From positions 682,001 to 746,000 of the forward strand of contig NZ_BRXS01000001.1 in NCBI RefSeq assembly GCF_030159095.1: a stretch of DNA of 64,000 bases, read 5' to 3'. Each line of letters opens with the position of its first letter. The first letter of the stretch is position 1. The notes beneath the pieces were generated by a model, which did no database searches, was not told the origin of the DNA, and worked only from the letters and a program-made list of their open reading frames with translations. The DNA comes from Roseisolibacter agri (lineage in GTDB: Bacteria; Gemmatimonadota; Gemmatimonadetes; Gemmatimonadales; Gemmatimonadaceae). Shown here one piece after another: positions 1-8,370 of this stretch. The position numbers were made by a program, and so were the translations under genes.

Positions 1-1
1 C

Positions 2-433
2 TACGGCGCGGGCGCCGGCGCGACGCCGCTGACGCTCTCGGGCAAGACGTTCGCGCTCTCCAGCGTGTACGCCACGGCCGGCACCTTCACGGTGACGGTC
101 GCGGTGACCGACGATGACGCCGGCACGAGCACGCGCACGGCGACGGTGACCGTCGAGACGGCTGGCGAGGGCACCAGCAACCTCGCCGCGATGGTGCAGG
201 CGCTCGGCACCGACGGCACGCTGGAGCGCGCGGAGGCGAACTCGCTGGCGGCCAAGCTCCGCGCGGCGGCGCAGCAGATCGACAGGGACGCGGAGCGCCC
301 GTCGGGCGTCGGCATCCTGCAGGCGTTCGTCAACGAGGTCGAGGCGATGCGCCTGTCGGGCCGCCTGGCCGACGCGAAGGCCGCGGCGCTGATCGACTAC
401 GCCCGCCGCGTGATCGCGAGCGCCGGCGCCTGA
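2..433 (+). CDS. PKD-domain protein, C-terminal fragment
   Basis: The reading frame enters from the left edge, so this is the 3' end of a longer gene. Residues near the start form a PKD-like beta-sandwich end, visible as YATAGTFTVTVAVTDDDAG followed by TATVTV, the usual last strands of a PKD repeat. The remaining 90 or so residues are a helical tail (NLAAMVQALG, LAAKLRAAAQQIDRD, ALIDYARRVIASAGA). It resembles the FIVAR-like or linker helices found at the ends of large secreted proteins. PKD repeats mediate protein or glycan contacts outside the cell, so a secreted or surface protein is likely. The N-terminal part, which would show any catalytic domain, lies outside the window. Confidence 0.75.
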   Translation, partial: YGAGAGATPLTLSGKTFALSSVYATAGTFTVTVAVTDDDAGTSTRTATVTVETAGEGTSNLAAMVQALGTDGTLERAEANSLAAKLRAAAQQIDRDAERPSGVGILQAFVNEVEAMRLSGRLADAKAAALIDYARRVIASAGA

Positions 434-435
434 AC

Positions 436-518
436 GACGCCTGACGATCGCACCGGCACGAACGACGGGGGCCGGCGCTCATCGAGCGCCGGCCCCCGTC
501 GTTCGTGCGTCAGGCGTC
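436..518. terminator. Perfect 25-bp hairpin between convergent genes
   Basis: Positions 456-480 and 484-508 are perfect reverse complements (25 bp) around a three-base ATC loop. A second 10-bp inverted repeat, 436-445 with 509-518, closes the base and leaves a 10-nt bulge on the left. It lies between the stop codons of two convergent genes and can fold in either transcript, so a bidirectional terminator is the natural reading. No U-tract follows. Confidence 0.7.
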
Positions 519-519
519 G

Positions 520-1458
520 CTAGGCCGTCGCGCGCGTGCGCCCCACCGTGATCAGCGCGACCGCCGCCACGATCACCGCCGACGCCGCGATCGTGCGCGC
601 GCCGATCGCCTCCCCGCCCAGCGCCCAGCCGAGCAGCACCGCGACGACGGGGTTCACGTAGGCGTACGTCGCGACCTTCGACGGCGCGGCGTGGCGCATC
701 AGCCAGATGTACGCGGTGAAGCCGATCAGCGAGCCGAACACGATCAGGTAGCCGAGCGCGCCGAGCGCGCTCGTGGTGCCCGCGTCGCCCGCGCTGAGCC
801 ACGCCATCGCGCCCGGCGCGAGGTCGCCGTGCAGCGCCGCCAGCGCGAGCAGCATCGCGCCGCCGCACAGCATCTGCAGCGCGCTGCCCAGGAAGGGCGA
901 CGCGGGCGCGTGCCGGTGGCGCATGAGCAGCGAGCCGACGGCCCACGTCAGCGAGCCGCCGAGCGCCAGCGCGCTCCCGAACGGATCGACGCCGCCGGCG
1001 CCGCCCGACAGCCGCGAGGGGCCCACCAGCAGCCCCACGCCCGCGAGGCCGAGCGCGGCGCCCGCCAGCACGAGCGCGGTGGGACGCCGCCCGCCGGGGC
1101 GCAGCCAGTCGAGCAGCACCATCCAGATCGCGAGCGACGCGGCGAGCAGCGCCACCACGCCCGACGGCACCGTGCGCCCGGCCCACGCCACGCCGCCGTT
1201 CCCGCCGACGAAGAGCAGCGCGCCCGTGAGCGCGGCCCACGACCAGGTGCGCCGCGTGGGCCACGCCGGCCGCTCGCGCCACGCCACCCACGCCGCGAGC
1301 AGCAGCCCCGCGACGACGAAGCGCACGCCGCCCATCAGGAACGGCGGCATGTGCCGCACGGCCACGCGCATGGCGAGATACGTCGAGCCCCAGACGACGT
1401 AGACGATCGCGAAGGCCAGCAGCAGCTGGGCGCGCGTGGGGCGCTCGGAGGTCGGCAC
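520..1458 (-). CDS. EamA/DMT-family transporter (YedA-like)
   Basis: A 312-residue integral membrane protein of the drug/metabolite transporter superfamily, predicted to export small metabolites across the inner membrane. It shows about ten hydrophobic segments in two halves. Family signatures visible are FAIVYVVWGSTYLAMR near the N-terminus, RFVVAGLLL, and SLIGFTAYIWLMRH with YVNPVVAVLLGW in the second half. The GTG at 1458 is preferred over the longer frame from 1512. It matches the usual family length and sits 5 nt after a TACCTT -10-like hexamer, which suggests a leaderless message. The gene diverges from fadI. The substrate cannot be told from sequence. Confidence 0.85.
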   Translation of the reverse strand: MPTSERPTRAQLLLAFAIVYVVWGSTYLAMRVAVRHMPPFLMGGVRFVVAGLLLAAWVAWRERPAWPTRRTWSWAALTGALLFVGGNGGVAWAGRTVPSGVVALLAASLAIWMVLLDWLRPGGRRPTALVLAGAALGLAGVGLLVGPSRLSGGAGGVDPFGSALALGGSLTWAVGSLLMRHRHAPASPFLGSALQMLCGGAMLLALAALHGDLAPGAMAWLSAGDAGTTSALGALGYLIVFGSLIGFTAYIWLMRHAAPSKVATYAYVNPVVAVLLGWALGGEAIGARTIAASAVIVAAVALITVGRTRATA

Positions 1459-1463
1459 GCCGC

Positions 1464-1469
1464 AAGGTA
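1464..1469 (-). promoter_or_regulatory. Candidate -10 element, EamA gene
   Basis: On the minus strand TACCTT lies 5 nt before the GTG at 1458. The spacing would place the transcript start at or next to the start codon, so the message may be leaderless. No clear -35 was seen. Confidence 0.35.
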
Positions 1470-1588
1470 GCGGGGCCGTGAAGCCCCGCCCGCCGCGGGA
1501 CGCGCCATGCACGGCGCACGCGCGCGCGATCTTCGGCCCGACGTGTGCAAGCGCACGCGCCGCCGGTGGCGACCGCGCCGCGGGCCAC

Positions 1589-1596
1589 TACGTTTG
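1589..1596 (+). promoter_or_regulatory. Candidate -10 element, fadI
   Basis: TACGTTTG lies with seven bases between its hexamer and the ATG at 1602. That is the spacing expected for a leaderless transcript. No Shine-Dalgarno sequence is present before the ATG, which fits. Confidence 0.4.
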
Positions 1597-1601
1597 CGCC
1601 C

Positions 1602-2918
1602 ATGACCGATCCGAACCTCCTCGAGCCCGTCGCGTACGGCGCCCCCGGCCGCCGCGTCGCCATCGTCGCGGGGCTGCGCACGCCGTTCGCGCGGGCGGGC
1701 AGCACGCTCGCCGGCCACAGCGCGACCGAGCTGGGGCGCCGCTGCGTGGCGGAGCTGCTCGCGCGCACGGAGCTCGACGGGCGCGAGGTGCAGGCGATCG
1801 TCTACGGCACGGTCATCCAGGCGGTGCAGGAGCCGAACATCGCGCGCGAGATCTCGCTGCTGCCGCAGCTGCCGAAGGGGATCCAGAGCTTCACCGTCAG
1901 CCGCGCGTGCGCCTCCGCCAACCAGGCGATCACCGACGCGGCCGACCAGATCATCCTCGGCCACCTCGACTGCGCGATCGCGGGCGGATCCGAGTCGCTG
2001 TCGCAGGTGCCGGTGCTGCACTCGCGCCGCATGAGCGACATCCTCGTCGCGGCGAGCAAGGCGAAGTCGATCGGCGGGCGCGTGCGCACGCTGGCGACGA
2101 TCCGCCCGAAGGACCTCGTGCCCGTCACGCCCGCGATCGCCGAGCCGTCCACCGGCGAGACGATGGGGCAGAGCGCGGAGAAGATGGCGAAGCTGAACGG
2201 CATCCGTCGCGAGGACCAGGACGCGTGGGCGCTGCGCTCGCATCGGCTGGCGGCGCAGGGCACGCGCGACGGGCGGCTGCTGGAGGAGATCATGCCGCTC
2301 TACCTGCCGGGCGGCGCGGTGATGGACCGCGACAACGGCGTGCGCGAGGACACGTCGCTCGAGAAGCTCGCGACGCTGCCGCCGGTGTTCGACCGCAGGT
2401 ACGGCTCGGTGACCGCCGGCAACGCGTCGCCGCTGACCGACGGCGCGAGCGCGGTGCTGCTGATGCGCGAGGACAGGGCGGAGGCGCTCGGCTACGAGCC
2501 GCTCGCCTACATCCGCAGCTACGCGTACGCCGCGCTCGACCCGGGCGAGCAGCTGCTGCAGGGGCCCGTGCTGGCGATGCCGGTCGCGCTCGCGCGCGCG
2601 GGGCTCACCGCGCGCGACATCGACCTGATCGAGATCCACGAGGCGTTCGCGGCGCAGGTGCTGAGCAACCTGCAGGCGCTGCAGTCGCGGGCGTGGGCGG
2701 AGCGCGCGGGCTTCCGCGAGCCGGTGGGAGAGCTGGACCGCGACCGCATCAACGTGATGGGCGGCTCGATCGCGGTGGGGCATCCGTTCGGCGCGACGGG
2801 CGCGCGCGTGCTGACGACGCTGTGCCGCGAGCTCGCGCGGCGCGGCGGGCAGTTCGGCATGCTCTCCGTGTGCGCCGCCGGCGGGATGGGGCACGTCATG
2901 ATCGTGGAGCGCGCATGA
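1602..2918 (+). CDS. fadI: Acetyl-CoA acyltransferase (thiolase), FadI type
   Basis: A 438-residue thiolase catalysing the last step of fatty acid beta-oxidation, CoA-dependent cleavage of 3-ketoacyl-CoA to acetyl-CoA and a shortened acyl-CoA. The nucleophile Cys103 lies in SRACASANQAI. The second thiolase signature is GGSIAVGHPFGATGAR, and the C-terminal Cys is in SVCAAGGMGHVM; IEIHEAFAAQVL supplies another active-site His. The length fits FadI (about 436 residues) better than the shorter FadA. The ATG at 1602 was chosen because conservation begins soon after it and the upstream frame looks non-coding. It overlaps fadJ by 4 bp, so the two subunits of one complex are probably translationally coupled. 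Confidence 0.92.
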   Translation: MTDPNLLEPVAYGAPGRRVAIVAGLRTPFARAGSTLAGHSATELGRRCVAELLARTELDGREVQAIVYGTVIQAVQEPNIAREISLLPQLPKGIQSFTVSRACASANQAITDAADQIILGHLDCAIAGGSESLSQVPVLHSRRMSDILVAASKAKSIGGRVRTLATIRPKDLVPVTPAIAEPSTGETMGQSAEKMAKLNGIRREDQDAWALRSHRLAAQGTRDGRLLEEIMPLYLPGGAVMDRDNGVREDTSLEKLATLPPVFDRRYGSVTAGNASPLTDGASAVLLMREDRAEALGYEPLAYIRSYAYAALDPGEQLLQGPVLAMPVALARAGLTARDIDLIEIHEAFAAQVLSNLQALQSRAWAERAGFREPVGELDRDRINVMGGSIAVGHPFGATGARVLTTLCRELARRGGQFGMLSVCAAGGMGHVMIVERA

Positions 2919-5179
2919 GCGCCGCGCGAACGAGCGAGCGCGCCATCGAGCGGGTGCACGACGCGCTGACGCTGGAGATCGTCGACGGCGTCGCCGTCGT
3001 CACCTTCGATCTCTCCGACTCGCCGGTGAACGTGCTCGGCGCGCCCGCGGCGCGGGCGTTCGGCGCGCTGCTCGACCGGCTGGAGACGGACACGGCGATC
3101 CGTGCGGCGGTGCTGCTGTCGGGGAAGCCCGACTCCTGGATCGCGGGCGCCGACATCGAGCAGTTCCTCACCGTGCGCGACGCCGCCGACGCGGAGGCGC
3201 TGTCGCGGCAGGGGCAGGCGATGGTCGACCGGATCGAGCGCGCGCGCGTGCCCGTCGTCGCCGCGGTGCACGGCGCCGCGCTCGGCGGCGGTCTCGAGGT
3301 CGCGCTGGCGTGCGCATGGCGCGTCGCGACGGAGCATGCCAAGACGACGTTCGCGCTTCCCGAGGTGCAGCTCGGCCTCATCCCGGGGATGGGCGGCACG
3401 CAGCGGCTCCCGCGACGCGTGGGGCTGCAGCTCGCGCTCGACATGATCCTCACCGGGCGCAGCGTGCGCGCGCGCAAGGCGCTCGCGATCGGGCTGGTGG
3501 ACGATCTCGTGCATCTGTCGATCCTGCGCGAGGTCGCGCTGCGCCGCGCGCGCGAGCTGGCCGACGGCACGCGGAAGGCGAGCGAGAAGCCGCGTCGGCA
3601 GGGCGCCGGCGGTGCGCTGCGCGGCATCGTGCTCGAGGACAACCCGCTCGGCCGCACGGTGGTGTTCAGCAAGGCGCGCGAGTCCGTGATGCAGAAGACG
3701 CGCGGGCAGTTCCCGGCGCCGCTCGCCGCGCTGGACGTCGTGCACGAGGGCTTCGCGCGCGGCATGGAGGCGGGGCTCAAGGAGGAGGCGCGCCGCTTCG
3801 GCGAGCTGGCGGTGGGCGACGTGTCGCGCGAGCTGGTGTACCTCTTCTTCGCTACGACCGCCCTCAAGAAGGACACGGGCGCGGGCGACGGCGCGACCGC
3901 GCGACCGGTGCGCGCGCTGGCCGTGGTGGGCGCGGGCTTCATGGGGGCGGGCATCGCCGCGATCGCGGCGCGTCACGGCACCCCGGTGCGACTGAAGGAC
4001 GCCGACGACGCGCGCGTCGCGAAGGGCCTCGACACCGTGCGCGGCATCCTCGGCGAGGCGCTGCAGAAGAAGCGCGTGACGCGGCTGGAGCTCGCGCAGC
4101 AGCAGGGGCTCGTGACCGCGACGGCGGGCGAGAGCGGCTTCCGGCACGCGGACCTCGTGGTCGAGGCGGTGTTCGAGGACCTCGCGGTGAAGCGGCGCGT
4201 GCTGAACGCGGCGGAGCGTCTGGCGCCGGGCGCGGTGCTCGCGACGAACACGAGCACGATCCCGATCGGTCGCCTGGCGGACGGGCTGGAGGATCCGACG
4301 CAGCTGGTCGGCATGCACTTCTTCTCGCCTGTGCAGAAGATGCCGCTGCTCGAAGTCGTCGCCGGCACGCGCTCCGCGCCCGAGGCGGTGGCGACGGCGG
4401 TCGCGTACGGGAAGCGGCTGGGGAAGACGGTGATCGTCGTCGGCGATGGACCGGGCTTCTACGTCAACCGCATCCTCGCGCCGTACCTGAACGAGGCCGG
4501 GTGGCTGCTGGAGGAGGGCGTCGCGATCGACGCGATCGATCAGGCGCTGGTGCGCTGGGGCTTTCCCGTGGGCCCGTTCCAGCTGATGGACGAGGTGGGG
4601 CTGGACGTCGCCGCGAAGGCGGGCGCGGTGGTGGGCGAGGCGTTCGGCGCGCGCATGGCGCCCGCGCCCGCGCTGCGCCGCGTGCTGGAGAGCGGGCGCG
4701 CGGGGCGGAAGGGGAAGCAGGGCTTCTACGCGTACGACGCGGACGGCAAGCGGCGCGGCGTGGACGCGAGCGTGTACGGCGTCGCGGGCGTGCCGGCGAC
4801 GCGCGCGCCCGCGACGCGCGCGCCCGCGCCGCGCGGTCCCGACGGACAGCCCACGGGTCCGAGCGACGCCGACATCGTGGAGCGCACGGTGTATCCGATG
4901 CTCGACGAGGCGGTGCGCTGTCTGGAGGACGGCGTGCTGCGCGCGCCGCGCGACGGCGACGTGGGCGCGGTGTTCGGCATCGGGTATCCGCCGTTCCGCG
5001 GCGGTCCGTTCCGCACGATCGACGCGATCGGCGCGGACACGATCGTGCGCACGCTCGAGACGCTGGCCGCCCGTACCGGCATGGGGCGGTTCGTGCCGAG
5101 CGAGCGTCTGCGGGCGATGGCGCGCGCGTCGGGGGATGCGGCGCGGTTCCATCCGCGCGACGGTCGGCCGGGTGAGTGA
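2915..5179 (+). CDS. fadJ: Multifunctional fatty acid oxidation protein FadJ (hydratase/3-hydroxyacyl-CoA dehydrogenase)
   Basis: A 754-residue bifunctional enzyme. The N-terminal crotonase domain (about residues 10-200) carries HGAALGGGLEVALAC and PEVQLGLIPGMGGTQRLPR. The 3-hydroxyacyl-CoA dehydrogenase domain follows, with the NAD-binding VVGAGFMGAGIAA near residue 335 and HFFSPVQKMPLLEVV. Two C-terminal dehydrogenase domains complete the protein. It hydrates enoyl-CoA and oxidises the product to the ketoacyl-CoA that FadI cleaves. Its ATG overlaps the fadI stop (ATGA). A low-complexity linker near nucleotides 4796-4825 contains a 15-nt unit (GCGACGCGCGCGCCC) repeated twice, giving an Ala-Thr-Arg-Pro-rich insertion not expected in the family core. 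Confidence 0.93.
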   Translation: MSAARTSERAIERVHDALTLEIVDGVAVVTFDLSDSPVNVLGAPAARAFGALLDRLETDTAIRAAVLLSGKPDSWIAGADIEQFLTVRDAADAEALSRQGQAMVDRIERARVPVVAAVHGAALGGGLEVALACAWRVATEHAKTTFALPEVQLGLIPGMGGTQRLPRRVGLQLALDMILTGRSVRARKALAIGLVDDLVHLSILREVALRRARELADGTRKASEKPRRQGAGGALRGIVLEDNPLGRTVVFSKARESVMQKTRGQFPAPLAALDVVHEGFARGMEAGLKEEARRFGELAVGDVSRELVYLFFATTALKKDTGAGDGATARPVRALAVVGAGFMGAGIAAIAARHGTPVRLKDADDARVAKGLDTVRGILGEALQKKRVTRLELAQQQGLVTATAGESGFRHADLVVEAVFEDLAVKRRVLNAAERLAPGAVLATNTSTIPIGRLADGLEDPTQLVGMHFFSPVQKMPLLEVVAGTRSAPEAVATAVAYGKRLGKTVIVVGDGPGFYVNRILAPYLNEAGWLLEEGVAIDAIDQALVRWGFPVGPFQLMDEVGLDVAAKAGAVVGEAFGARMAPAPALRRVLESGRAGRKGKQGFYAYDADGKRRGVDASVYGVAGVPATRAPATRAPAPRGPDGQPTGPSDADIVERTVYPMLDEAVRCLEDGVLRAPRDGDVGAVFGIGYPPFRGGPFRTIDAIGADTIVRTLETLAARTGMGRFVPSERLRAMARASGDAARFHPRDGRPGE

Positions 5180-5189
5180 ACCGCGGCCC

Positions 5190-5353
5190 GCCGGACCCGA
5201 ACGGCAAGGGCAGCAAGGATGAAGGTCCGACAAGATCGGATAGGAGCGGATGGCTCCGATGGAGTGCGAAGATGATCGCACCACACGGAGCCATCCGTCG
5301 TCATCAGATCTGGTCCGATCTTATCCTTGCTGCTGTTGCCGTTCGGGTCCGGC
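5190..5353. repeat. Palindromic intergenic element, family P (copy 1)
   Basis: A 164-nt imperfect inverted repeat starting 10 nt after the fadJ stop. The outer 18 bp (5190-5207 with 5336-5353) are perfectly complementary. An inner perfect 10-bp pair, GGATGGCTCC (5248-5257) with GGAGCCATCC (5287-5296), flanks the loop. The arms share AGCAAGGATGAA and AAGATC with the other P copies. Nothing in it looks coding. Confidence 0.85.
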
Positions 5354-5362
5354 GCGCGACGC

Positions 5363-5854
5363 TCAGTGCGCGTCGCGCTCACGCGAGCGGCGCGGGGCGC
5401 CGGGACGCGGCGGGAGCGTGCGCGGGCGCGACGCGTCGCGGGTGCTGGCGATGCCCGCGTGGCGCGCGGCGCGGCGACGGGGCCGCAGCCAGCGCAGGAG
5501 CCGCTCGCGGAGGCGGGGGCGGCCGGAGCGGCGCCGGTCGTACGACGACCACGTGGCGGGCCCGGGGCGGGGGCGGGTGCGCCCGGGCAGCGACCGGATC
5601 GCGCGCCACGCGACCCAGGCGGCGAGCGCCACCGCACCCGCGCCGCCCAGCAGGGGCAGGCCGAGCCAGGCCAGGGCGCCACAGAGGGCCCCGCCGATGA
5701 GTGCTGCGCCGACCGTGGCGCCCCAGTCCCGCTGTCCCGCGTCCACCTCGTCCTCACACGCCGTCGCGGGGAGTGCCCGCGGCTCGTCCGCCGGCGCCGC
5801 GCCCCCCGCGCCGCCGTCCCCGGGCAACGCACCTTCCAGACCGCGCGCGCGCAC
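5363..5854 (-). CDS. Hypothetical membrane protein
   Basis: A frame on the minus strand reading about 163 residues from a GTG at 5854. Its middle holds two adjoining hydrophobic stretches (WGATVGAALIGGALCGAL and LPLLGGAGAVALAAWVAW), typical of a small two-helix inner-membrane protein. An Arg-rich, probably cytoplasmic tail follows (RLRERLLRWLRPRRR). No family was recognised. The start is uncertain because upstream in-frame codons give only Arg/Ser/Pro-rich translation. The gene would converge on fadJ across a P element. The hydrophobic pattern favours a real gene, but a spurious high-GC frame cannot be excluded. Confidence 0.4.
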   Translation of the reverse strand: MRARGLEGALPGDGGAGGAAPADEPRALPATACEDEVDAGQRDWGATVGAALIGGALCGALAWLGLPLLGGAGAVALAAWVAWRAIRSLPGRTRPRPGPATWSSYDRRRSGRPRLRERLLRWLRPRRRAARHAGIASTRDASRPRTLPPRPGAPRRSRERDAH

Positions 5855-6158
5855 GGGCGACGACGCGCGTGACGCGCGCCCGTGACGTGCGTCGCAGGAC
5901 GTGGCGCGTGGACGACGTGGCGCGCGCGCCACGGCGCGCCCGGACGAACGGAACGGGGCGCTGCGGTGTCTCACAGGTACGGGGGCGGACACGCCCGCGG
6001 TCCGTCGCATGTCCAGGGACATCCAAGCCGCGCTGCGGTGCGGAGTTCCGGGCCGTGACGGGACCCCCGCGGGCGAGTATATCTCCACGAAGCGCCCGGC
6101 TCGGCGCCGTGCACCGCCGAGCCGGTGACCCGAGTGCACGGACGGGGGTCTATCGGTC
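5855..6158. other. Intergenic region upstream of the ECF sigma gene
   Basis: About 300 nt of non-coding sequence between divergent genes. The only recognisable signal is a -10-like TATATC at 6078-6083, about 75 nt before the sigma start codon, in a locally less GC-rich patch. A GGGGG run near 6143 could act as a ribosome binding site for the GTG at 6159. No repeats or RNA genes were seen. Confidence 0.35.
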
Positions 6159-6701
6159 GTGGAGATGAGCGACGCGGCGATCGTCGCCCAGGTTCTGGGT
6201 GGTGACGTCGATGCATACGCGGAGCTGGTGGGCCGGTATCGGCCGCGCCTGTCGCGCTATGCGCTGCGGATGCTCGGCAATCGGGAGGATGCGCAGGAGG
6301 CGCTGCAGGATGCCTTCGTGCGGGCCTATCGGTCGCTGGGTCGGTGCGACGACCCGGAACGCTTCGGGTCCTGGCTGTTCAGCATCCTCGTCAACCGATG
6401 CCGGACGACGGGGGGGCGGTCGGCCCGACGGGCGCGGACCTTCGTCTCCGACGAGGCCGCGGCGCGGGTGGCCGTGGACGCGCACCCCGCCGAACAGGCG
6501 GCGTGGCGCGAGGAGATCGAGCGGGCCCTGGCCTTGCTCGATGCAGAGCAACGCGAGGCATTCCTGCTCAAGCACGTCGAGGGCTTGAGCTACGAGGAGA
6601 TGGCGGAGCTCACCGGTGCCGGTGTCTCTGCCCTGAAGATGCGCGTCAAGCGGGCCTGCGATCGGCTGCGCGGACTGCTGCAGGAGGCGTACAGTGCTTG
6701 A
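6159..6701 (+). CDS. ECF-family RNA polymerase sigma factor
   Basis: A 180-residue extracytoplasmic-function sigma factor. Region 2 is visible as AYAELVGRYRPRLSRYALRML then EDAQEALQDAFVRAYRSL and RFGSWLFSILVNRCR. Region 4 is visible as ALALLDAEQREAFLLKH, then the helix-turn-helix GLSYEEMAELTGAGVSALKMRVKRAC. Such factors redirect RNA polymerase in response to envelope signals and are usually held inactive by a membrane anti-sigma encoded next door. The following gene overlaps by 8 nt and encodes a single-pass membrane protein, the expected anti-sigma position. GTG 6159 was kept as start; ATG 6165 is an alternative. Confidence 0.9.
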   Translation: MEMSDAAIVAQVLGGDVDAYAELVGRYRPRLSRYALRMLGNREDAQEALQDAFVRAYRSLGRCDDPERFGSWLFSILVNRCRTTGGRSARRARTFVSDEAAARVAVDAHPAEQAAWREEIERALALLDAEQREAFLLKHVEGLSYEEMAELTGAGVSALKMRVKRACDRLRGLLQEAYSA

Positions 6702-7422
6702 GAGCGATCTGGCCACGCACGACCACGAGGACGATGCGATCCTTCGCATCGCCCGTGCGTTGGGTGGGCCGGAGGATCTGGGCCCGGCGGTGGACCGGGC
6801 GGTGATGGCGACGCTGCGCGCGGCCCCGGTGACGGTGGTCGCGGGCGGCGCCGCGCTCGCGACGCGCCGGGACCTCGTGGCCGTGCGCCGCGAGCGCGGC
6901 GCGGCGGCGCGGGCGTGGGGCTGGCTGGTGCAGCCGCGGGCGATCCGCGTGTCGCCGCTCGGCGCCCTGGCCGCCGCGGGGCTCGCCTTCGTGGCCGCCA
7001 CGCTCGGCATGCGCCGCGACGGTGAGAACCGTGAGCGCCTGGCGAACAGCCAGACTGGCGAGTTCCCCGTCCTCACCGGCGAGTTCCCCGCGATCCGCAC
7101 CAGCAGCGAGCCGATGGTAACCGCCGCCGCCTCGCGCACGCGCGACACGGTGTTCGTCACCCGCTTCATGATCGTCGCCCCGAACGCGAAGCAGGTCTCG
7201 CTGGTGGGCGACTTCAACGACTGGGACCAGGTCTCGACCCCGCTGCTCAAGGTCGCCGCGAACGGCGTCTGGACGGCCGAGGTCAAGCTGCCCCCCGGCC
7301 GGTACGCGTACGCCTTCCTGGTCGACGGCCAGCGGTGGATCGCCGATCCCGCCGCGCCTCCCGCCGTCGGCGACGACTTCGGCCGACCGAGCTCGGTCGT
7401 GACCGTGGGGACCGACGCATGA
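6694..7422 (+). CDS. Membrane protein with C-terminal CBM48/AMPK-type glycan-binding domain (possible anti-sigma)
   Basis: A 242-residue protein whose GTG start overlaps the sigma gene and follows a perfect AGGAGG at 6682-6687. Residues 1-85 are probably cytoplasmic. A hydrophobic segment at about 89-105 crosses the membrane. A linker with a repeated TGEFP motif leads to residues 152-238, which resemble the CBM48/AMPK glycogen-binding fold (VSLVGDFNDWD at 168-178, VWTAEVKLPPGRYAYAFLVDG ending at 212). Position suggests an anti-sigma factor, but no HxxxCxxC zinc motif is visible. With a cytoplasmic N-terminus the CBM would face the periplasm and could sense alpha-glucan or another envelope ligand. 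That role is inference. Confidence 0.75.
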   Translation: MLESDLATHDHEDDAILRIARALGGPEDLGPAVDRAVMATLRAAPVTVVAGGAALATRRDLVAVRRERGAAARAWGWLVQPRAIRVSPLGALAAAGLAFVAATLGMRRDGENRERLANSQTGEFPVLTGEFPAIRTSSEPMVTAAASRTRDTVFVTRFMIVAPNAKQVSLVGDFNDWDQVSTPLLKVAANGVWTAEVKLPPGRYAYAFLVDGQRWIADPAAPPAVGDDFGRPSSVVTVGTDA

Positions 7423-8198
7423 CCACGACCGGGCGCCCCGCGGGGGCGATCGCGCGCGACGGGATGGGGGGACGCATCCGCGTCGTCCGGACCCTGGCCG
7501 GCTGGGTGGCCGCGCTCGCGCTCGTGAGCGCGCCCGGAGCGCTGCCGGCCCAGCAACCCGCCCAGCAGCCGGCGCCGCCCGCGGCCGCCCGCGGCTCCAC
7601 GCCCGCCTGGCTCCGCGCCCGGCTGGACGGACGCCTCGACTCGGCCAGCCGCGTCGTGGTGGAGCGCGTGATCGACTCGGTGCACGCGAGCGGGCTGCCC
7701 GCGGAGCCGCTGGTCGACAAGGCGCTCGAGGGCGCGAGCAAGCGCGCGCCGCGCGAGGCGATCCTGCGCGCGCTGCGCACGCTCGCCGCCGACCTCGCGG
7801 TCGCGCGGGCGTCGCTCGGCCCGCAGTCGCTGGCGGGTGAGCTCACCGCGGGCGCGGTCGCGCTGCGCGGCGGCATCGACGACGAGGCGCTGCGCCGGCT
7901 GCGGCGCGAGCGTCAGGGCCAGCCGCTGGTGGTCGCGCTGGGCGTGCTGACGGACCTCGTCGCGCGCGGCGTGCCCGCGTCCGACGCGTCGCGCGCGGTG
8001 CTCGACCTCACGCGCGCCGGCGTCGCCGACGAGCAGCTCGTCGCGTTCCGCCGCGACGTGGAGCGCGACATCGGCATCGGCGCGCCGCCGGCCGCCGCGG
8101 CGACGCTCCGCGCGAGCAGCCTGGCGCTGAACCTCGGGCGCGACGGCGCGGCATCCGGCGCGGCCAGCCGCACGCCGGCGGGGCGCGCCAAGCCCTGA
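7419..8198 (+). CDS. Hypothetical secreted protein of the sigma/CBM48 locus
   Basis: A 259-residue protein whose ATG overlaps the preceding stop (ATGA). The N-terminus has a basic stretch and a hydrophobic core (LAGWVAALALVSAPGALPAQ), consistent with a signal peptide cut near ALPAQ. The mature part begins with a Gln/Pro/Ala-rich linker and then is mostly helical and charged (LDSASRVVVERVIDSVHASG, EAILRALRTLAADLAVARA, LVALGVLTDLVARGVPA-like stretches). No family was recognised. Tight coupling to the CBM48 membrane protein suggests a periplasmic partner in the same signalling or glycan process. Confidence 0.75.
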   Translation: MTTTGRPAGAIARDGMGGRIRVVRTLAGWVAALALVSAPGALPAQQPAQQPAPPAAARGSTPAWLRARLDGRLDSASRVVVERVIDSVHASGLPAEPLVDKALEGASKRAPREAILRALRTLAADLAVARASLGPQSLAGELTAGAVALRGGIDDEALRRLRRERQGQPLVVALGVLTDLVARGVPASDASRAVLDLTRAGVADEQLVAFRRDVERDIGIGAPPAAAATLRASSLALNLGRDGAASGAASRTPAGRAKP

Positions 8199-8226
8199 CG
8201 CCGCGCGGCGTGACGGGGTAATGCAG

Positions 8227-8253
8227 CGGGCGGCGACCATCGGTCGCCGCCCG
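8227..8253. terminator. 12-bp perfect hairpin after the sigma operon
   Basis: Positions 8227-8238 pair perfectly with 8242-8253 around an ATC loop, the same loop as in the hairpin at 436-518. It lies 29 nt after the stop of the third gene of the sigma operon. It probably ends that transcript, leaving the next gene to its own promoter. Confidence 0.6.
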
Positions 8254-8370
8254 TTCGCGTCGCAGGACGTGCCGGCGGCGTTGCACGAGCGCCACACGCG
8301 GCGCGGTCGCCGCGGTCGAGCACGCGCGATACCTTCCTACCATGCTCGTCCTCTCCCCGCTGCGCCCCGC